From a bacterium (lineage in GTDB: Bacteria > Bacillota > Clostridia > Christensenellales > Aristaeellaceae): a DNA stretch of 40,968 bases. A program made the translations under genes and the position numbers. The stretch is taken from assembly GCA_004563405.1 (NCBI GenBank), contig SFTH01000023.1, positions 1-40,968 of the forward strand, read 5' to 3'. Shown piece after piece: positions 31,730 to 40,274 of the stretch (position 1 is its first letter; each line of letters opens with the position of its first letter). The notes below the pieces were generated by a model. That model made no database searches, was not told the DNA's origin, and saw only the letters and a list, made by a program, of their open reading frames with translations.

Positions 31730-33076
31730 TTATAGCGACGCGCCGTTGCTTGCCGCGATCTCCCTGTACCAGCGCGCGCTGTCCTTCAGGATGCGTTTCT
31801 GGCTGGCATAGTCCACATAAACCAGGCCGAAGCGCTCGCCGTAGCCGCTGTGCCACTCAAAGTTGTCCGTGAGCGACCAGTGGAAGTAGCCGCGAATGTC
31901 GGCGGTCTCGGCGCATTTCTTCAGCTGACCCAGATAGCGCGCGAGGAAATCGATGCGGTCGGGATCGTGCACAGCGCCGTCGAGGAAGATCCGGTCGTTG
32001 CAGCTCTGGCCGTTTTCGGTAATGTAGATCGGTAAATTGTAGCGCTTCCAGATGTGGCCCACGCCCTCGTGCATCACCCGCTCCGTCACAGGCCACTTGA
32101 GCGCGGTGAGCGGATAGCCCGCCGGGCGCGGCACATAGGCTTCGCCCTCGCCGTCCGCGCGGACGCAGTTGCCGTTGTACACGTTCAGGCCGATGAAGTC
32201 CGGCGGACAGTGGATGATCTCCCAGTCCTCCTTTGAAAGCTCCTGCGCAAGCGCCTCCAGCACTGTTCCAGAGCAGGGCGCGAAGCTGCCCTTGCAGATC
32301 GCGTCCAGCACAACGCCGTGGTGGAAGAGCCAGTCGTCGTCAAAGACGCGGAAGGTGGCGCGCTCCGCAGCCGCCATGTCCTCTGCAGAATCCGTTTCGG
32401 GATAACACAGCCGCCCCGTGGACGCAAGACCCACCTGAGCCGCTGCATCCGCCGCCCTGATCGCACGCATCGACAGACCGTGGGCCATCATCAGATGCTT
32501 CCAGCAGCTGAACAGGCCGCGTTGATCCAGGTGTCGTCCCGGCGCGTGCAGCCCCTGATGGTAGCCCAGATGCAGGACGCACTGGGGCTCGTTCAGTGTG
32601 AAATACATGCGCACGCGGTCCCGGAAGTGCTCCGCCATCATGCCCGCAAAGCGTGCAAATGCCCGGGCAGTTTCCGGGTTCAGCCAGCCGCCCCGATCCT
32701 CCAACGCCTGGGGAAGCTCCCAGTGGTGCAGGGTGACATAGGGCTCAATGTCCTTTTCCAGCAGCAGATTGACCAGTCTGTCGTAGTAGGCCAGCCCAGC
32801 GGCATTCCAGCTTCCGTCGCCCCTGGGATCGATGCGCGCCCAGCTTGTGCTGAAGCGGTAGGCCTTCAGGCCCATCGCCTCCAGCATGGCAACGTCCTCT
32901 TCATAGCGATGATAGCTGTCGCAGGCGACGGAAGCGTCCACGCCCCCGGCAACCTTCCCGGGAATGCTGCAAAAGCGATCCCACACGCTTTCCCCGCCGC
33001 CGTCGGCGAGGGGACTGCCTTCGATCTGAATTGCGCTGGAGGCTGCGCCCCACACAAAATCCTTTACAAATGCCAT
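31730..33076 (-). CDS. GH1 beta-glucosidase (or 6-phospho-beta-glucosidase)
   Basis: The enzyme hydrolyses beta-glucosides or cello-oligosaccharides in the cytoplasm; it has no signal peptide. The 448-residue length and motifs match glycoside hydrolase family 1: N-terminus FVWGAASSAIQIEG, acid/base Glu163 in FTLNEPQ, nucleophile Glu354 in YITENGQS, and the sugar-binding WSLTDNFEWHSGYGERFG. The aglycone pocket lacks the Ser-Lys-Tyr phosphate-binding loop that I would expect of 6-phospho-beta-glucosidases, so plain beta-glucosidase is favoured, but not proven. It follows the GH94 gene by 4 bp on the same strand. With the phosphorylase it would give two routes for imported cellobiose. Confidence 0.93.
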   Translation of the reverse strand: MAFVKDFVWGAASSAIQIEGSPLADGGGESVWDRFCSIPGKVAGGVDASVACDSYHRYEEDVAMLEAMGLKAYRFSTSWARIDPRGDGSWNAAGLAYYDRLVNLLLEKDIEPYVTLHHWELPQALEDRGGWLNPETARAFARFAGMMAEHFRDRVRMYFTLNEPQCVLHLGYHQGLHAPGRHLDQRGLFSCWKHLMMAHGLSMRAIRAADAAAQVGLASTGRLCYPETDSAEDMAAAERATFRVFDDDWLFHHGVVLDAICKGSFAPCSGTVLEALAQELSKEDWEIIHCPPDFIGLNVYNGNCVRADGEGEAYVPRPAGYPLTALKWPVTERVMHEGVGHIWKRYNLPIYITENGQSCNDRIFLDGAVHDPDRIDFLARYLGQLKKCAETADIRGYFHWSLTDNFEWHSGYGERFGLVYVDYASQKRILKDSARWYREIAASNGASL

Positions 33077-33080
33077 GCGC

Positions 33081-35516
33081 TCACCCCATCTCCACAGCGA
33101 CTTCCACCGTGCTGCCCGCCGGGAAAGCCGGAACCAGCTCGCCGTCCAGCTTCTCGCCGTTGACCCGGACGCACTTCACGCCGCGCTGCACGCCGTTGGG
33201 ATTCTCCACGCGGATGCAGTAGGTCGCGCCCCGGAAGCGGCGGGAGACGCTGAACTTATGCATGTTCTCCGGTACGCAGGGCTCCAGACGCAAGCCGTCG
33301 TAATCCGGCTTCACGCCCAGAATCGCCTGACTGATGCACACGAACGACCACGCCGCCGTTCCCGTGAGCCAGCTGTTCTTGCCCTCGCCGAAGCTGGGCG
33401 CATCCTTTCCGGCGATCATCTGGCAGTAGGCGTAGGGCTCCGTGCGCCGGACGTCGCCGATGTCCTCGGAATACGCCGGGCAGGTTCTGCGATAGACCTC
33501 GAAGGCGCGATTGCCGTGACCCAGCTCCGTCTCCGCGCAGCAGATCCAGGGATTGTTGTGGCAGAAGATGCCCGCGTTCTCCTTGTACCCCGGCGGATAG
33601 CTGCTGATCTCGCCCAGGTTCAGGTAGTACCGGCTGTACGGAGGATTCTGCAGCACGATGCCATATTTGGTGTCCAGCCGCTCCTCCACGCTGCGCAGCG
33701 CCCGCGCCGCATGGCCGCTCTCCACGCCGATGCCCGCCATCACACACATGCCCTGGGGCTCGATGAAAATTTGGCCCTCTTCGCACTCCCGGCTGCCCAC
33801 GGGATTCCCGAAGGCGTCGTAGGCGCGGCGGAACCATTCGCCGTCCCAGCCGGCCTCCAGCGCAGTCTTTTCCATCTCCGCCACGGAGGCAAAGGCATCC
33901 TGCGCCTCCTGCGCAAGGCCGAGCCGGGCACAGATTTCGCCGTAGGCGCGGCCGTACTTCACGAACATGCCCGCGATGAACACGCTCTCCGCCACGGGGC
34001 CCTCGCTGGGACCGGTGATCTGGAAGCTCTCGCCAGGATGCGCGGAAAAGCAGTTCAGGTTCAGGCAGTCGTTCCAGTCGGCGCGACCGATCAGCGGAAG
34101 CCCATGAGGGCCCAGGTGCTCACGGGTGTAGTTGAAGCTGCGGCGCAGATGCTCCATCAGAGGCTGCGCTGCGGACATGTCGCAGTCGAAGGCCACCATC
34201 TCGTCCAGTATGCTCCAGTCGCCGGTCTCCTTCAGATAGGCCTCCACACCGGCGATCAGCCACAGCGGGTCGTCGTTGAAGCCGCTGCCCACCGCAAGAT
34301 TGCCCTTCTTGGTCAGGGGCTGATACTGGTGGTAGGCGCTGCCGTCCGGGAACTGGGTGGCCGCTATGTCCAGTATGCGCTCCCGGGCGCGCCCGGGAAT
34401 CATGTGCACGAAGCCCAGCAGATCCTGACAGGAGTCCCGGAAGCCCATGCCGCGCCCCATGCCGCTCTCAAAGTAGCTGGCACTGCGGCTCATGTTGAAG
34501 GTGACCATGCACTGGTACTGATTCCAGGTGTTCACCATGCGGTTGAGCGTTTCGTCCGCCGATTTCAGCGCGTAGCCGTCCAGCAGCTCGCTCCAGAACG
34601 CGCCGAGTCGGTTCCGGGCAGCGTCAAACTCCGCGTCGCTCCGGTAGCGCGCCATCATGGCAAGGGCAGGCTGTTTGTTGATGATACCCGGAGAAACAAA
34701 CTTTTCCGCTACGGGCAGCTCCGCATAGCCCAGTCCAAGGATGAAGCTGTCCTCGCCGCCGGGTGCGAGACACAGGTTCATCTGCATCGCACCCACCGGC
34801 GCCCAGCCGTGGGCGATGCTTCCGGTGCAGCCCCCGCCCAGCACGGCTGCGGGCTTCGCCGGGCCGCCGTATACGCCGCAGAAGGCGTCGCGGCTGGTGT
34901 CGAAGCCGTCGAAGGGGCGGTTTGCCCAGAGGAAAGCGTAGTGATCCCGGCGCTCCCGGTATTCGGTCTTGTGATAGATCGCGTTTTCGCCGATCTCCAC
35001 CTCGCCGATGGAGAAATTGCGCTGGAAGTTGGAGGAGTCGTCCATCGCATCCCAGAGGCAGAACTCCACATAGGGGAAGAGGGAGACCTGCTTCTCCGCC
35101 GCGCCGAGGTTCCGGGCGGTCACGCGCATCAGCAGGCAGTTGTCGCCCCGGGGCACGAACAGCTCCTGCCGGACGCGCAGGCCGTCCTTTTCGCCCTCGA
35201 TCACGGTATAGCCCATGCCGTGGCGGCAGGAGTAGGCGTCCGGCTCCACCTGCATCGGCTGCCAGCCGGGATTCCACACGCTGTCTCCATCCTTTACATA
35301 GACGTGGAAGCCGTCCGCGTCCAGCGGAGAATTGTTGTAGCGGTAGCGGGTCAACCTGCGCAGGCGCGCATCCCGATAGAAGCTGTAACCGCCGGCCGTA
35401 TTGGACACGAGCGCAAAGAAATCCTCGCTGCCCAGATAGTTGATCCACGGCAGGGGCGTCCTGGGCTCGGTGATTACATATTCGCGCCGATCATCGTCAA
35501 AATAACCGTATTTCAT
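33081..35516 (-). CDS. GH94 cellobiose phosphorylase
   Basis: GH94 enzymes cleave cellobiose with phosphate into alpha-glucose 1-phosphate and glucose, saving ATP. The 811-residue length is that of cellobiose phosphorylases; cellodextrin phosphorylases are usually longer. The catalytic acid is Asp483 in IGRADWNDCLNLN, matching the known CBP catalytic Asp motif. The N-terminal beta-sandwich, linker, (alpha/alpha)6 barrel (MGMGFRDSCQDLLGF, then GFNDDPLWLIAGV) and C-terminal domain (NPNGVQRGVK) are all present. It has no signal peptide, so it acts on imported sugar. AAGGAGTTCAGCGC precedes the ATG. It is the first gene of a divergent pair with the LacI-type regulator. Laminaribiose phosphorylase is the main alternative. 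Confidence 0.93.
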   Translation of the reverse strand: MKYGYFDDDRREYVITEPRTPLPWINYLGSEDFFALVSNTAGGYSFYRDARLRRLTRYRYNNSPLDADGFHVYVKDGDSVWNPGWQPMQVEPDAYSCRHGMGYTVIEGEKDGLRVRQELFVPRGDNCLLMRVTARNLGAAEKQVSLFPYVEFCLWDAMDDSSNFQRNFSIGEVEIGENAIYHKTEYRERRDHYAFLWANRPFDGFDTSRDAFCGVYGGPAKPAAVLGGGCTGSIAHGWAPVGAMQMNLCLAPGGEDSFILGLGYAELPVAEKFVSPGIINKQPALAMMARYRSDAEFDAARNRLGAFWSELLDGYALKSADETLNRMVNTWNQYQCMVTFNMSRSASYFESGMGRGMGFRDSCQDLLGFVHMIPGRARERILDIAATQFPDGSAYHQYQPLTKKGNLAVGSGFNDDPLWLIAGVEAYLKETGDWSILDEMVAFDCDMSAAQPLMEHLRRSFNYTREHLGPHGLPLIGRADWNDCLNLNCFSAHPGESFQITGPSEGPVAESVFIAGMFVKYGRAYGEICARLGLAQEAQDAFASVAEMEKTALEAGWDGEWFRRAYDAFGNPVGSRECEEGQIFIEPQGMCVMAGIGVESGHAARALRSVEERLDTKYGIVLQNPPYSRYYLNLGEISSYPPGYKENAGIFCHNNPWICCAETELGHGNRAFEVYRRTCPAYSEDIGDVRRTEPYAYCQMIAGKDAPSFGEGKNSWLTGTAAWSFVCISQAILGVKPDYDGLRLEPCVPENMHKFSVSRRFRGATYCIRVENPNGVQRGVKCVRVNGEKLDGELVPAFPAGSTVEVAVEMG

Positions 35517-35554
35517 GCGCTGAACTCCTTTCGATTTGCGTCCGTATACATTTC

Positions 35555-35568
35555 CGAAAACGTTTAAA
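35555..35568. promoter_or_regulatory. LacI-type operator upstream of the phosphorylase gene
   Basis: CGAAAACGTTTAAA. It matches the site at 35850-35863 in 12 of 14 positions and has the AAACGTTT core of LacI-family operators. It lies about 22-35 bp downstream of the predicted start of the GH94 transcript, a roadblock position. A CcpA cre site is an alternative reading. Confidence 0.68.
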
Positions 35569-35595
35569 TTGTTGCTCCACCAATTACTGTACTAT

Positions 35596-35624
35596 ACAAT
35601 AAACGAAAATCACCGAAATTGCAA
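35596..35624 (-). promoter_or_regulatory. Promoter of the GH94-GH1 operon
   Basis: On the minus strand TTGCAA (35619-35624), 17 bp, TATTGT (35596-35601). An alternative -10, TATAGT, lies 5 bp further downstream. Confidence 0.65.
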
Positions 35625-35813
35625 GTGATTTTTTTGACAAATCCTCCGATAAGCCCTACGATTCACTACACGCAAGCCCGCCCGGAACGCGAAATAATGC
35701 CATTCAGCCCCACATTCTCCGAAATAGTTTCGACCTATGAAGATTCTTGCAACAATAATTTACGCAGATTTTGTTCGTAACTGACAAATTATCACAAAAT
35801 CGATATTCACGTC

Positions 35814-35840
35814 TTGATTTTTTGGCGGTTGTGTTATATT
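35814..35840 (+). promoter_or_regulatory. Promoter of the LacI-type regulator gene
   Basis: TTGATT (35814-35819), 15 bp, TATATT (35835-35840) with TGT directly before it (extended -10). A second candidate, TTGACA (35634-35639), 17 bp, TACGAT (35657-35662), lies far upstream and would give a leader over 200 nt. Confidence 0.6.
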
Positions 35841-35849
35841 CTAAATCTA

Positions 35850-35863
35850 CGAAAACGATTAAG
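35850..35863. promoter_or_regulatory. LacI-type operator upstream of the regulator gene
   Basis: CGAAAACGATTAAG, 12 of 14 bases shared with 35555-35568. It lies directly at the predicted transcription start of the regulator gene, so autoregulation and control of the transport genes are likely. Confidence 0.68.
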
Positions 35864-35886
35864 TAAATTCCGGGAGGCTCAGCGGC

Positions 35887-36906
35887 ATGGTTTCTATGAA
35901 GGACATTGCACAGCGCTGCGGCGTGTCCGTCGCCACCGTCAGCAAGGCCCTGAACGATCATGACGACATCAGCCAGGAGACCCGCGAACGCATCCGCTCG
36001 GTGGCGGAGGAGATGGGCTATCTGGCCAATTCCGCCGCGCGGGCGCTGAAGACGAACCGCACCTACAACATCGGCGTGCTGTTTGTGGACGAACAGAACA
36101 GTGGTCTCGCCCATGAGTATTTCTCCGCTGTACTGGACAGCCTGCGCGTGGAGGCGGAAGCACGCGGATACGACATCACCTTCATCAACCGCAACGTAGG
36201 CGGCAGACACACGACCTATTTGCAGCACTGCCTGTACCGGGGCGTGGACGGCGTCGTGATCGCCTGTGTGGATTTCCACGATCCCATGGTGCAGGAGCTG
36301 ATCAATTCGGAGCTTCCGGTGGTCACCATCGACCATGTGTTCAACAACCGCATTGCCGTTGTTTCGGACAACGTTGCCGGCATGGAGGCGCTGGTTCGCC
36401 ACGCCTACGAGCTGGGGCACCGCCGCATCGCACTGATTCACGGTGAAATGACCGCCGTCACCCAGAACCGCCTGACCGGATTCTATCGGGCCTGCGAGGC
36501 GCTGGGCCTGGAGGTTCCCGACGAATATATCCGACAGGGCGTGTTTCACGATCCGGCGGACTGCGCGCGGCTCACCCAGGAGCTGCTGGCGCTGGACAAG
36601 CGTCCCAGCTGCATCCTGTTTCCGGATGATTTTTCCGGCATCGGCGGCCTGTCCGCTATCCGGGAAGGCGGGCTGCGCGTGCCGGAGGACATCTCCGTCA
36701 TGGGCTATGACGGCATCAAGCTGACCCAGATGACCCGCCCCAGGTTGACCACCTACCAGCAGGACACTGTGGCGCTGGGCAAGACCGCCGCCGCGAAGCT
36801 GGTGGAGCTGATCGAGCAGCCCCGCACGACGATCATCGACCGGATTCTCATCCCCGGCCGCCTGCTGACCGGCGATACGCTGCTGGATCTGCGCAAAGAG
36901 GTGTGA
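35887..36906 (+). CDS. LacI-family transcriptional regulator
   Basis: The 339-residue protein has a LacI helix-turn-helix (MKDIAQRCGVSVATVSKALN, residues 4-23) with the hinge helix ANSAARALKTNRT, and a periplasmic-binding-protein-like sensor domain of two lobes (about 60-330; IGVLFVDEQ, then SVMGYDGIKLTQMTRPRLTT). GGGAGG precedes the ATG. It lies between the divergent enzyme and transport genes, with matching operators on both sides, so it is probably a repressor (or activator) of the locus, with a cello-oligosaccharide or glucose phosphate as inducer. Sugar specificity cannot be read from the sequence. Confidence 0.92.
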   Translation: MVSMKDIAQRCGVSVATVSKALNDHDDISQETRERIRSVAEEMGYLANSAARALKTNRTYNIGVLFVDEQNSGLAHEYFSAVLDSLRVEAEARGYDITFINRNVGGRHTTYLQHCLYRGVDGVVIACVDFHDPMVQELINSELPVVTIDHVFNNRIAVVSDNVAGMEALVRHAYELGHRRIALIHGEMTAVTQNRLTGFYRACEALGLEVPDEYIRQGVFHDPADCARLTQELLALDKRPSCILFPDDFSGIGGLSAIREGGLRVPEDISVMGYDGIKLTQMTRPRLTTYQQDTVALGKTAAAKLVELIEQPRTTIIDRILIPGRLLTGDTLLDLRKEV

Positions 36907-36961
36907 TTCTGCCGAAAGGCAGTAGAATAAGAGATCACAGAACATCAAGGAGGAAGAGATC

Positions 36962-38242
36962 ATGAAAAAGGTTCTGGTACTTGTCCTGGCAATGAGCATG
37001 CTGCTCGCCTGCATCCCCGCTTTCGCGGAGGCTGAAGAAGGCAAGGTGTTCAACATCTATGCCTGGAACGAAGAATTCAAGGGCTTCTTTGAGAAGTACT
37101 ACGAGGTTCCCGAGGGAATCACCGTGAATTGGGTCATCACCCCCAGCGACAACGGCGCTTACCAGCAGAAGCTGGACGAGGCCCTGCTGAACCAGGAAAA
37201 TGCCGCGGATGACGACAAGGTCGACATGTTCCTAGCTGAGGCCGACTACATCCTCAAGTATGCCGGTTCCCCCTTCACCCAGGATATTCAGGCTCTGGGC
37301 GTGACCGACTTCTCCAATACCTATCCCTACACCGTGCAGGCTGCGTCCGACGCGGAAGGCGTTGTGAAGGGCGTTTCCTTCCAGTGCTGCCCCTCCGCGC
37401 TGATCTATCGCCGCTCCATCGCCAAGGACGTGCTGGGCACCGACGATCCCGCCGAGGTTCAGGAGCTGCTGAACTCCTGGGAGAAGTTCAACGCCGTGGC
37501 CGCCGACGCCGCTGCGAAGGGCTATCTGATGACCTCCTCCTTTGCGGAGACCTATCGCGTGTTCTCCAACAACACCACCTCTCCGTGGGTCAACGAGAAC
37601 AATGAGCTGCAGTTCGACGACGCTATCGTCGCCTGGATGGATCAGACCGAAATGTTCATCGAGAACGGCTATACCCTGACCTCCGGCATCTGGGACGATG
37701 AGACCACCGCGCAGATGTTCGCCGACGGCAAGACCATGTGCTTCTTCGGCCCCGCCTGGTACTTCAACTTCTGCATGGGCAACGCGCAGGATCCCGACAA
37801 GGGCTGCTTCGGCGACTGGGCAATCTGCGAAGGCCCGCAGGCGCACTTCTGGGGCGGCACCTGGCTGCTGGCTCCCGCCGGCACCGACAACCCCACCATG
37901 CTGGCCGACGTCATGGATACCTTCATCAACGACGAGGACGTCTGCTCCAAGCTGATCGAGAACGAGGCGCAGTTCACCAACAACCAGGCCGTGAACGCCA
38001 AGTATGCGGAGGATCCGTCCTTCGGCAACGCCTTCCTGGGCGGCCAGAACGACGTGGCTCTGTTCGTGGAGCTGGCCAAGAACATCAAGTTCGAGAACAA
38101 CACCATCTACGATCAGCTGCTCAACGAGGGTCTGCAGAACCAGATGCAGGAGCACTACAGAGGTTCCGTGGACAAGGACACCGCGCTGAAGAACTTCTAC
38201 AACTACGTCAACGAGACCTATCCGGCCATCGTCACTCCGTAA
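36962..38242 (+). CDS. Sugar ABC transporter solute-binding protein
   Basis: This family 1 extracellular binding protein presumably captures cello-oligosaccharides for the permeases that follow. It has 426 residues. The signal sequence MKKVLVLVLAMSMLLAC could be cut as a lipoprotein (LLAC, Cys17) or by signal peptidase I after AFA (residue 22); both are possible, and the Leu at -2 of the lipobox is not ideal. The mature part begins EEGKVFNIYAWNEEFKGFFEK. Trp-rich stretches (WYFNFCMG, WGGTWLLAP) fit a sugar-stacking site. AAGGAGGAAGAGATC precedes the ATG. It starts 55 bp after the regulator gene. A hairpin after its stop separates it from the permease genes, a common way to raise binding-protein levels. 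Confidence 0.9.
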   Translation: MKKVLVLVLAMSMLLACIPAFAEAEEGKVFNIYAWNEEFKGFFEKYYEVPEGITVNWVITPSDNGAYQQKLDEALLNQENAADDDKVDMFLAEADYILKYAGSPFTQDIQALGVTDFSNTYPYTVQAASDAEGVVKGVSFQCCPSALIYRRSIAKDVLGTDDPAEVQELLNSWEKFNAVAADAAAKGYLMTSSFAETYRVFSNNTTSPWVNENNELQFDDAIVAWMDQTEMFIENGYTLTSGIWDDETTAQMFADGKTMCFFGPAWYFNFCMGNAQDPDKGCFGDWAICEGPQAHFWGGTWLLAPAGTDNPTMLADVMDTFINDEDVCSKLIENEAQFTNNQAVNAKYAEDPSFGNAFLGGQNDVALFVELAKNIKFENNTIYDQLLNEGLQNQMQEHYRGSVDKDTALKNFYNYVNETYPAIVTP

Positions 38243-38262
38243 TTTACGCAAGGTGTACCCTT

Positions 38263-38294
38263 CCCTGAGGCGAGGCTTCGACCTCGCCTCAGGG
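38263..38294 (+). terminator. Hairpin between the binding-protein and permease genes
   Basis: CCCTGAGGCGAGG (38263-38275) pairs perfectly with its complement (38282-38294), loop CTTCGA. Only a short T content follows (TCGATTCTAT), so it may be a partial terminator or an mRNA-stabilising stem rather than a full stop. Confidence 0.65.
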
Positions 38295-38348
38295 TCGATT
38301 CTATCCGGCGCATTCCGATAATACATATTCCCAGGGAGGGCTATCAAT

Positions 38349-39296
38349 ATGGACAGAAAGACTCGCTTACCCGGGCGGAGCCGCATCAGCTACGCCAAGT
38401 GGGGATACATATTCATTGCGCCCTTCTTCATCGCGTACATCTGCTGCACGCTCATTCCCCAGCTGATGACCTTCTACAACAGCCTGTTCATGAACTATCG
38501 CGACGGGCTGATGCAGGTCGGCCCGAAGTTCGTGGGCCTGGACAACTACGTCAAACTCTTTTCCCCCGATAATACCGGCAACATCGGTATTCTGAAGTAC
38601 TTCTGCAACACCATGATCCTGTGGATCATGGGCGCGGTGCCCCAGTTTGTCATCGCCATGCTGCTGGCCGTATTCTTCACCAGCTATCGCCTGAACATCC
38701 GTGGCCAGCACTTCTTCAAAACCGTCATCTACATGCCCAACCTGATTATGGCTTCGGCATTCTCCATGCTGTTCTTCACCCTGTTTTCCAACATTGGCCC
38801 GGTCAATCAGATCCTCATATCTGCGGGGTGGATCGATACGGCAATCGACTTCTTCAGCATGAAAATTACGGTTCGGTCCCTGATCGCCACCATGAACTTC
38901 CTGATGTGGTTCGGCAATACCACCATATTGCTGATGGCGGGCATCATGGGCATCGACCAGAGCATATTTGAAGCCGCCACCATCGACGGCGCAAACGCAT
39001 GGCAGGTCTTCCGCAGGGTCACCCTCCCGCTGCTGATGCCGATACTGATCTACGTGGTCATCACGGCGCTGATCGGCGGCCTGCAGATGTTCGACGTTCC
39101 CCAGGTGCTTACCAAGGGCATGGGCATGCCGGATCGCACCAGCACCACCATGGTCATGTACCTGAACAACTTCTTGACCACCAGCAAGAACTACGGCATG
39201 GCCGGCGCGGTCAGCGTGGTGCTGTTCATCATCAGCGCGGCGATGAGCTTCATCGTCTACGGCACGCTGAACAAGCAGTACAAGAACATGAAGTGA
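38349..39296 (+). CDS. Sugar ABC transporter permease, MalF type
   Basis: The 315-residue protein has six membrane helices and the EAA loop EAATIDGANAWQVFRRVTLP near residue 210, which docks on the ATPase. The N-terminal helix (WGYIFIAPFFIAYICCTLIP) and the long extracytoplasmic segment after it fit the MalF/UgpA group. AGGGAGGGCTATCAAT precedes the ATG. Its stop is 12 bp before the start of the next permease, so they are translated from one transcript. Confidence 0.93.
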   Translation: MDRKTRLPGRSRISYAKWGYIFIAPFFIAYICCTLIPQLMTFYNSLFMNYRDGLMQVGPKFVGLDNYVKLFSPDNTGNIGILKYFCNTMILWIMGAVPQFVIAMLLAVFFTSYRLNIRGQHFFKTVIYMPNLIMASAFSMLFFTLFSNIGPVNQILISAGWIDTAIDFFSMKITVRSLIATMNFLMWFGNTTILLMAGIMGIDQSIFEAATIDGANAWQVFRRVTLPLLMPILIYVVITALIGGLQMFDVPQVLTKGMGMPDRTSTTMVMYLNNFLTTSKNYGMAGAVSVVLFIISAAMSFIVYGTLNKQYKNMK

Positions 39297-39308
39297 GGAG
39301 GCGTGGAA

Positions 39309-40172
39309 ATGAATGTCAATCTGAACAAAAAGGGGCGCATCCAGCTGATCGTCTCCCGGATCGTGGTCTACGCCATACTGATCTTCGTCACGATTCTGTG
39401 CCTGTTCTCCTTCTACATGCTCATCATCAACTCTACCCGCTCCAACGGACAGCTTCAGGCCGGCTTCTCCGCCGTTCCCCAGGGACACTTCATTGAAAAC
39501 CTGAAGAATGCCTGGAACGACGCCTCCATCAATATCCCCCGGGGCATGCTCAACAGCTTCATCATCGCCTCGCTGTCCGCGATCCTGACCACCTACTTCT
39601 CCGCCATGACCGCCTACGGCATCCATGTGTACAACTTCAAATTCAAGAAGGCGGCCTTCTTCTTCATCCTGGCGGTCATGATGATCCCGCCCCAGGTCTC
39701 CGCCGTGGGCTACGTCCAACTGATGTATAAGCTGAAGCTGACGAACAACTATCTGCCGCTGATCATTCCCAGTATCGCAACGCCAGTGGTATTCTTCTAC
39801 ATGAAGCAGTATCTGGAGAGCGTGCTCTCCCTGGAGATTGTGGAGGCTGCGCGCATGGACGGCTCCAACGAGTTCCGCACCTTCAACTGCATCGTGCTGC
39901 CGATCATGAAGCCCGCCATCGCGGTGCAGGCGATCTTCTCCTTCGTCACCTCGTGGAACAACTACTTCATCCCTGCCCTGTTGCTGGATAAGGCGAACAT
40001 GAAGACCGTTCCCATCATGATCGCCCAGCTGCGCAGCGCGGACTACTCCAAGTTCGACATGGGAAAGGTGTACATGTTTATCCTGCTGGCCATCCTACCG
40101 GTGCTCATCGTGTACATCTGCCTCAGCAAGCTTATCATCAAGGGCGTGACCAACGGTTCCGTGAAGGGTTGA
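39309..40172 (+). CDS. Sugar ABC transporter permease, MalG type
   Basis: A 287-residue protein with six helices and the EAA loop EAARMDGSNEFRTFNCIVLP near residue 180. The start at 39309 was chosen because GAGGAGG lies about 8 bp before it; the GTG at 39303 is too close to that site. It should form the membrane channel with the MalF-type partner and use the ATPase encoded downstream. Confidence 0.93.
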   Translation: MNVNLNKKGRIQLIVSRIVVYAILIFVTILCLFSFYMLIINSTRSNGQLQAGFSAVPQGHFIENLKNAWNDASINIPRGMLNSFIIASLSAILTTYFSAMTAYGIHVYNFKFKKAAFFFILAVMMIPPQVSAVGYVQLMYKLKLTNNYLPLIIPSIATPVVFFYMKQYLESVLSLEIVEAARMDGSNEFRTFNCIVLPIMKPAIAVQAIFSFVTSWNNYFIPALLLDKANMKTVPIMIAQLRSADYSKFDMGKVYMFILLAILPVLIVYICLSKLIIKGVTNGSVKG

Positions 40173-40274
40173 TTCCTTCGGACTTCACACAAACTCTGGA
40201 AGCGGACGGCGCGTACATTGGCCGGAGCTTTCCTCGGACAAATACGGTTTCCGATGCAAACAGGAGGATGAAAC

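Noticed and set aside
35634..35662. TTGACA-17-TACGAT as main promoter of the LacI gene
   Set aside because: It is plausible by sequence but lies over 200 bp upstream; the extended -10 at 35835 sits next to the operator and is preferred.
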